DNA from: an uncultured Parasphingopyxis sp.
Lineage (GTDB): Bacteria; Pseudomonadota; Alphaproteobacteria; Sphingomonadales; Sphingomonadaceae
Length of the DNA: 16,310 nucleotides
NCBI GenBank assembly: GCA_905479515.1
Contig: CAJQMX010000199.1
Location: forward strand, 1 to 16,310
Direction: 5' to 3'
This document shows, one piece after another, positions 13,467-16,310 of this stretch. Made by a program: the position numbers and the translations under genes. The notes under the pieces were generated by a model. It made no database searches. It was not told the DNA's origin and saw nothing but the letters and a program-made list of their open reading frames with translations. How positions within the stretch are numbered: position 1 is the stretch's first letter; every line of letters starts with the position of its first letter.

Positions 13467-14065
13467 GCCGCTGCCCCTGTCTGGAACAGCTGGCGCACCG
13501 GCCCCAGCCCTTCAATTTCAACAGTCAGCTCCACCGCGTCCGGCAGTTCGGTTGCAAGTGTCGGATCCCAGCGGTCCCGCCATTCCCCGTCGCTGCGATA
13601 GCGCAGCGCTATGCTCTCGATTCCCGAAACCAGCCGCGCGGCAGGCAATGGCTCCGCGCCGTCGACATAGGGATAGGCGCGCCGTTCGATCACACCATCG
13701 ACCAGCCGGTAATCGACCTTCTGGAGCGATGAGCGCGGTTCACCGTCATAGTTTGACCAACCGCGCCGGACAAAGCTGATCAGCAGATCACCATCGGCCC
13801 CGCCGCCGCCATAAAAGGCATTTTGCCGCGCGCCGGCTTCATCGCGTGCCGGGCGCGGCGCAATCTGGCCCAGATCATTGATCAGCGAAGCGTTCATCCG
13901 GCGGATGGAACTCATATCGGCCAGCGCCTCGCGCGATGCCGATTGCGAATCCACGCTGAAACTCAGCAACGCGACACCCGCAGCCGAGAGAATACCAAAG
14001 ATGAACAGCGCCACCATCAGTTCGACAAGCGTAAAGCCGGTCTGCGAGAAGCGCCCGCGCATCAT
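13463..14065 (-). CDS. gspJ: Type II secretion minor pseudopilin J
   Basis: From the chosen start the protein has 200 residues and begins MMRGRFSQTG/FTLVELMVALFIFGI, with prepilin peptidase cleavage after G10 and the conserved Glu at +5. The frame is open up to 14182, but the upstream residues are unlike any leader and lie within gspI. The start at 14065 gives the same 4-nt ATGA overlap seen at the other junctions of this operon; a second ATG at 14062 is equally close. The body has RRMNASLINDLGQIAPRPAR and ends PVRQLFQTGAAA, as in GspJ (PF11612). It should form the tip complex with GspI and GspK. Confidence 0.9.
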   Translation of the reverse strand: MMRGRFSQTGFTLVELMVALFIFGILSAAGVALLSFSVDSQSASREALADMSSIRRMNASLINDLGQIAPRPARDEAGARQNAFYGGGGADGDLLISFVRRGWSNYDGEPRSSLQKVDYRLVDGVIERRAYPYVDGAEPLPAARLVSGIESIALRYRSDGEWRDRWDPTLATELPDAVELTVEIEGLGPVRQLFQTGAAA

Positions 14066-14538
14066 TGTGCGGCAAACCGGAAAATTGTGAGATCGGCGGC
14101 ATGTCCGCCCATCTCGTCGACCACCGCTATGTCGATCTGCAGGATCCGGGCCTCGGGTGACGGCCCGGTAACGCGCGTCCATTGCCAGTTGCGACCGCCA
14201 TTCACTTCCTCACCCGTTGCCGTTCCGACCGAAGGCGGCGCAGGATCGGTGAGCGTCTCGACCGCAACATTGTGGGCAACAATCTGGCCGAATGTGCGGT
14301 CTGCAATGCGATTGGTGTTGGTGACCGTTACCGTTTCAAGGTTGAGCAAGGCGAGGGCTGCAATGCTGAATACCGCCAGCGCGACCAGCATTTCGAGCAG
14401 GGTAAAGCCGGCTTGGTTTTGATCACTCCCAACCCGTCTATGTCGAGCGAGTATCGAGCGAAGTCGAGATGCGGAGTCGAGACACGCTGCCCGTCTCTCG
14501 ACTTCGCTCGAGACTAGCGGTGGGGGAATGTCCGCCAT
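14062..14538 (-). CDS. gspI: Type II secretion minor pseudopilin I with an unusually long leader
   Basis: The pseudopilin core is clear: cleavage site QAG/FTLLEMLVALAVFSIAAL with Glu at +5, then NLETVTVTNTNRIADRTFGQ, as in GspI (PF02501). From the ATG at 14538 the leader is 44 residues, where most GspI leaders have under 15. The extra part (about PLVSSEVERRAACLDSASRL and on to residue 36) is encoded by a palindromic repeat element at about 14434-14520. No in-frame ATG, GTG or TTG lies between that repeat and the cleavage site. In-frame ATGs at 14562 and 14580 overlap gspH and are alternatives. None of the starts has a strong ribosome site, so coupling to gspH translation is likely. The mature protein of about 114 residues is normal in size. 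The stop overlaps the gspJ start. Confidence 0.85.
   Translation of the reverse strand: MADIPPPLVSSEVERRAACLDSASRLRSILARHRRVGSDQNQAGFTLLEMLVALAVFSIAALALLNLETVTVTNTNRIADRTFGQIVAHNVAVETLTDPAPPSVGTATGEEVNGGRNWQWTRVTGPSPEARILQIDIAVVDEMGGHAADLTIFRFAAQ
14434..14520. repeat. REP-like palindromic element inside the gspI leader
   Basis: TCGAGCGAAGTCGAGA (14454-14469) and TCTCGACTTCGCTCGA (14496-14511) are perfect 16-bp inverted repeats separated by 26 bp. Further TCGAGCGAG and CCCGTCT pieces lie at the left side, so the whole element is about 85 bp. The motif TCGACTTCGCTCGA resembles repeats I recall as frequent between genes of sphingomonads; this needs a genome search. It appears once in the window. 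Here it keeps the gspI frame open and is translated as part of the prepilin leader. Exact borders are estimated. Confidence 0.7.
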
Positions 14539-14548
14539 CGATCCAGAT

Positions 14549-15037
14549 TCACCCAGCGACATTGATCGTCCCATCGGCACCGATGGCCACGCTCACGCTG
14601 TTGTCTCCGCGCGCCAATGTCACATCGAGCGGCCCGTTAAGCCCCGTTGCATCGAAAATAATCCGCGTCCGCTCACCATCCCGCTGGACGATGGAAACGC
14701 TGGTATCCTCAGGCCATTGCTGATCCTGAAAGGGCGGAACACGCATGGGCGTCCAGCCCTCCCCGTCATAGCGTTCGAAACCATATCCGACAGCCGACAC
14801 CCAGAGCGCGGTATCCTGCATCTCGACAATCGCGGCTTCTTGCGCGGCATGGGCGCGCGCCGCGAACGCCTCGCCCTCGTCGATCAGCCGACCGCGCGGA
14901 TCGGGCATGACGAAAACGATCGCTGCGGACAGAACCCCCAGAATCACGAGCACGACCATCAACTCGGTCAGCGTGAAGCCCTGCTCCCGCAATCGGATCG
15001 ATGATCTCAAATTATTGCCAGTTGCCGATATCTGCAT
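14549..15037 (-). CDS. gspH: Type II secretion minor pseudopilin H
   Basis: From the chosen start, 162 residues: a 20-residue leader MQISATGNNLRSSIRLREQG, then FTLTELMVVLVILGVLSAAI with Glu at +5. The body contains FAARAHAAQEAAIVEMQDTA and ALWVSAVGYGFERYDGEGW, typical of GspH (PF12019), which joins the pseudopilus shaft to the tip. The frame is open to 15088, but the ATG at 15037 has a GAAGG ribosome site about 5 nt upstream and gives a leader length like that of gspG. It overlaps the gspG end by 26 nt. A TTG at 15010 would give a 10-residue-long leader and no overlap, and cannot be excluded. Confidence 0.9.
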   Translation of the reverse strand: MQISATGNNLRSSIRLREQGFTLTELMVVLVILGVLSAAIVFVMPDPRGRLIDEGEAFAARAHAAQEAAIVEMQDTALWVSAVGYGFERYDGEGWTPMRVPPFQDQQWPEDTSVSIVQRDGERTRIIFDATGLNGPLDVTLARGDNSVSVAIGADGTINVAG

Positions 15038-15479
15038 TTTCGCCTTCGCCGCCCGGTTGGCCGTCTGCGCCATAGGTAAAGATATCATAGGGCCCGCCGC
15101 TCTGCGTGCCGGGCATCATATACTGGTAAGGATTGCCCCAGGGATCATTGGGCAGCCGGCGGATATAGCCGCCCTGGCGATAGCGCTGCGGCTGGGCCAG
15201 ATCGCTTGGCGGCGTTGTCAGTGCCTGCAACCCCTGTTCGCTGCGCGGATAGGCCATATTGTCGAGCCGGTACTGATCAAGCGCGGAGCCCAATGTATCA
15301 ATATCGGCGGCCACCTTGGTCGAATTGGCCTGACCGAGAAGCGGCATGACGTTGAGGATAACAACCGTCGACAAGAGACCCAGAATGACAAGCACGACCA
15401 TCAGTTCGGTCAGCGTAAAGCCGTCTTCCTTTTTGGCATCTGCAATAATCTGGCGGCGGAGAAGTGAGATAAATGACAT
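15012..15479 (-). CDS. gspG: Type II secretion major pseudopilin G
   Basis: A 155-residue protein with leader MSFISLLRRQIIADAKKEDG, cleaved before FTLTELMVVLVILGLLSTVV (Glu at +5). The signature of the major pseudopilin follows: DTLGSALDQYRLDNMAYPRS, then GLQAL, then GYIRRLPNDPWGNPYQY (105-121), and the C-terminal calcium-site loop YDIFTYGADGQPGGEGENAD (131-150). GspG polymerises into the pseudopilus that pushes folded proteins through the secretin. Length is standard (about 140-155). The start lies 9 bp after the gspF stop, with a weak AGGG ribosome site, in line with coupling. High expression relative to the minor pseudopilins is expected, but the sequence shows no special signal for it. 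Confidence 0.97.
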   Translation of the reverse strand: MSFISLLRRQIIADAKKEDGFTLTELMVVLVILGLLSTVVILNVMPLLGQANSTKVAADIDTLGSALDQYRLDNMAYPRSEQGLQALTTPPSDLAQPQRYRQGGYIRRLPNDPWGNPYQYMMPGTQSGGPYDIFTYGADGQPGGEGENADIGNWQ

Positions 15480-15488
15480 ATTGAAACC

Positions 15489-16310
15489 CTATGCGACGGC
15501 TAATGTATTGAGCTGCAGAATGGGCAGCAGGATGGCGAGCACGATCAGTGTCACGACCACGCCCATGACGATGATGATCGCCGGTTCGAGCAGCGAGAGC
15601 ATGGCAGATGTAAATGTATCGAATTCGCGTTCGAGATAATCGGCGGCGCGCTCCAGCATGATATCGAGCTGCCCCGAAGCTTCTCCGCTCGACGCCATAT
15701 AGACGAGCAAGGGCGGGAAAATATCGGCCTTGCGCAGCGCGGCGGAGAGACTGCCACCCTGACGGACAGCCTCGGCCACTTCCTCGGAGGCTTGGCGCTG
15801 CGCAGCGTTGCGGACGGTTTTCGCGGTCAGGGTCAGGCCTTCAAGAACCGGCAACCGGCTGCCAATCATCGTTGAGAGCGTGCGGGCCATGCGCGCGGCG
15901 TGAAGATCGCGCGCCAATCGCCCGATCACCGGCAGCTTCAAAATCCGCCGATCGAACCGCAGCCTGAGATCGGGATTCTGTAGCGCGCGCCACAGGCCGA
16001 ACCCGGCCAATCCGGTGCCCAGCAGCAACGCCCACCACCAGTTGGAAAGAAAGCTGGAAAGCCCGATCACTATGCGCGTCAGCAGCGGCAGTTCCTGCCC
16101 GACACTGTCAAACTGTTCGACCACCTGCGGCACGACGAAAATCATCAGCGCAAACACCACGGCAATCGCAACGACCGTCAGCATGATCGGATAGGCAAGC
16201 GCGGTCAGCACTTTGCCGCGCACTTCGGCCTGGCGTTCCTGCAGATCGGCAAGCCGGGCCAGAATATTGGGCAGCGCGCCCGATCCCTCACCGGCCGAAA
16301 TCATCGCGCG
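15489..16310 (-). CDS. gspF: Type II secretion inner-membrane protein F (3' part)
   Basis: The C-terminal 273 residues of a protein usually about 405 long; the reading frame continues past 16310. The segment starts inside the first T2SF domain (RAMISAGEGSGALPNILARL). It has a membrane segment at ALAYPIMLTVVAIAVVFALM, another near WWWALLLGTGLAGFGLW, a second T2SF domain with MARTLSTMIGSRLPVLEGL and YMASSGEASGQLDIMLERAA, and a last membrane segment at LEPAIIIVMGVVVTLIVLAI. The Met at 16304 is internal, not the start. GspF is the polytopic core of the inner-membrane assembly platform. The expected upstream partners C, D and E are outside the window. Confidence 0.95.
   Translation of the reverse strand, partial: RAMISAGEGSGALPNILARLADLQERQAEVRGKVLTALAYPIMLTVVAIAVVFALMIFVVPQVVEQFDSVGQELPLLTRIVIGLSSFLSNWWWALLLGTGLAGFGLWRALQNPDLRLRFDRRILKLPVIGRLARDLHAARMARTLSTMIGSRLPVLEGLTLTAKTVRNAAQRQASEEVAEAVRQGGSLSAALRKADIFPPLLVYMASSGEASGQLDIMLERAADYLEREFDTFTSAMLSLLEPAIIIVMGVVVTLIVLAILLPILQLNTLAVA

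Noticed and set aside
11443..13601. Two long plus-strand frames opposite gspL and gspK (329 and 361 codons)
   Set aside because: They mirror conserved T2SS genes that are linked by 4-nt overlaps. They are shadows of GC-rich codon use.
14066..14182. Extended N-terminus for gspJ starting at 14182
   Set aside because: The extra residues (MDARYRAVTRGPDPADRHSG and on) lie within gspI and are unlike a prepilin leader. The ATGA overlap start at 14065 fits the operon pattern.

Overview
The window looks like part of a GC-rich alphaproteobacterial chromosome, most likely Sphingomonadales. The evidence is the complete gspF-to-gspN gene order, the style of the trimeric adhesin head and neck, a PANDN motif in a small protein, and a palindromic repeat built on TCGACTTCGCTCGA, a kind I associate with sphingomonad intergenic DNA. 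The assignment is from memory of these families, not from a search.

Left part (1-3335), the accessory-looking region, which appears less GC-rich by eye. A 5' fragment of an HxlR-family regulator (minus strand) faces a small 4-oxalocrotonate tautomerase-family gene. Between them lie three 17-bp operator-like palindromes spaced exactly 22 bp apart. A long structured leader then precedes a 696-residue YadA-type trimeric autotransporter adhesin. A strong hairpin and a small hypothetical gene (2872-3105) follow, then about 230 bp with no convincing gene.

Middle part (3336-10072), housekeeping and metabolic genes. A YeiH-family putative sulfate exporter converges on a FrnE/DsbA-like thiol oxidoreductase. 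A lone tRNA-Glu(CTC) comes next. A minus-strand group follows: crotonase, zinc-independent MDR reductase (joined stop-to-start) and an exported gamma-glutamyltransferase-family hydrolase. An XdhC-like molybdenum-cofactor chaperone is divergent from that group.

Right part (10140-16310), all minus strand: the distal part of a type II secretion operon, in transcription order gspF (incomplete at the window edge), G, H, I, J, K, L, M, N. From gspI onward the genes overlap by 4 nt (ATGA), or by 1 nt for gspM/gspN, so they are almost certainly co-translated. They encode the inner-membrane platform protein F, the pseudopilins G-K, and L, M and N. The genes C, D and E and the promoter should lie beyond position 16310. 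A palindromic repeat lies inside the coding frame of the GspI prepilin leader and gives it an unusually long N-terminus.

Most notable observations: the phased triple operator of the HxlR/tautomerase pair, the repeat-derived GspI leader, and the adhesin stalk with ten consecutive heptads carrying Asn at the core d position. I saw no phage, transposase, CRISPR array or clearly new multi-gene system.
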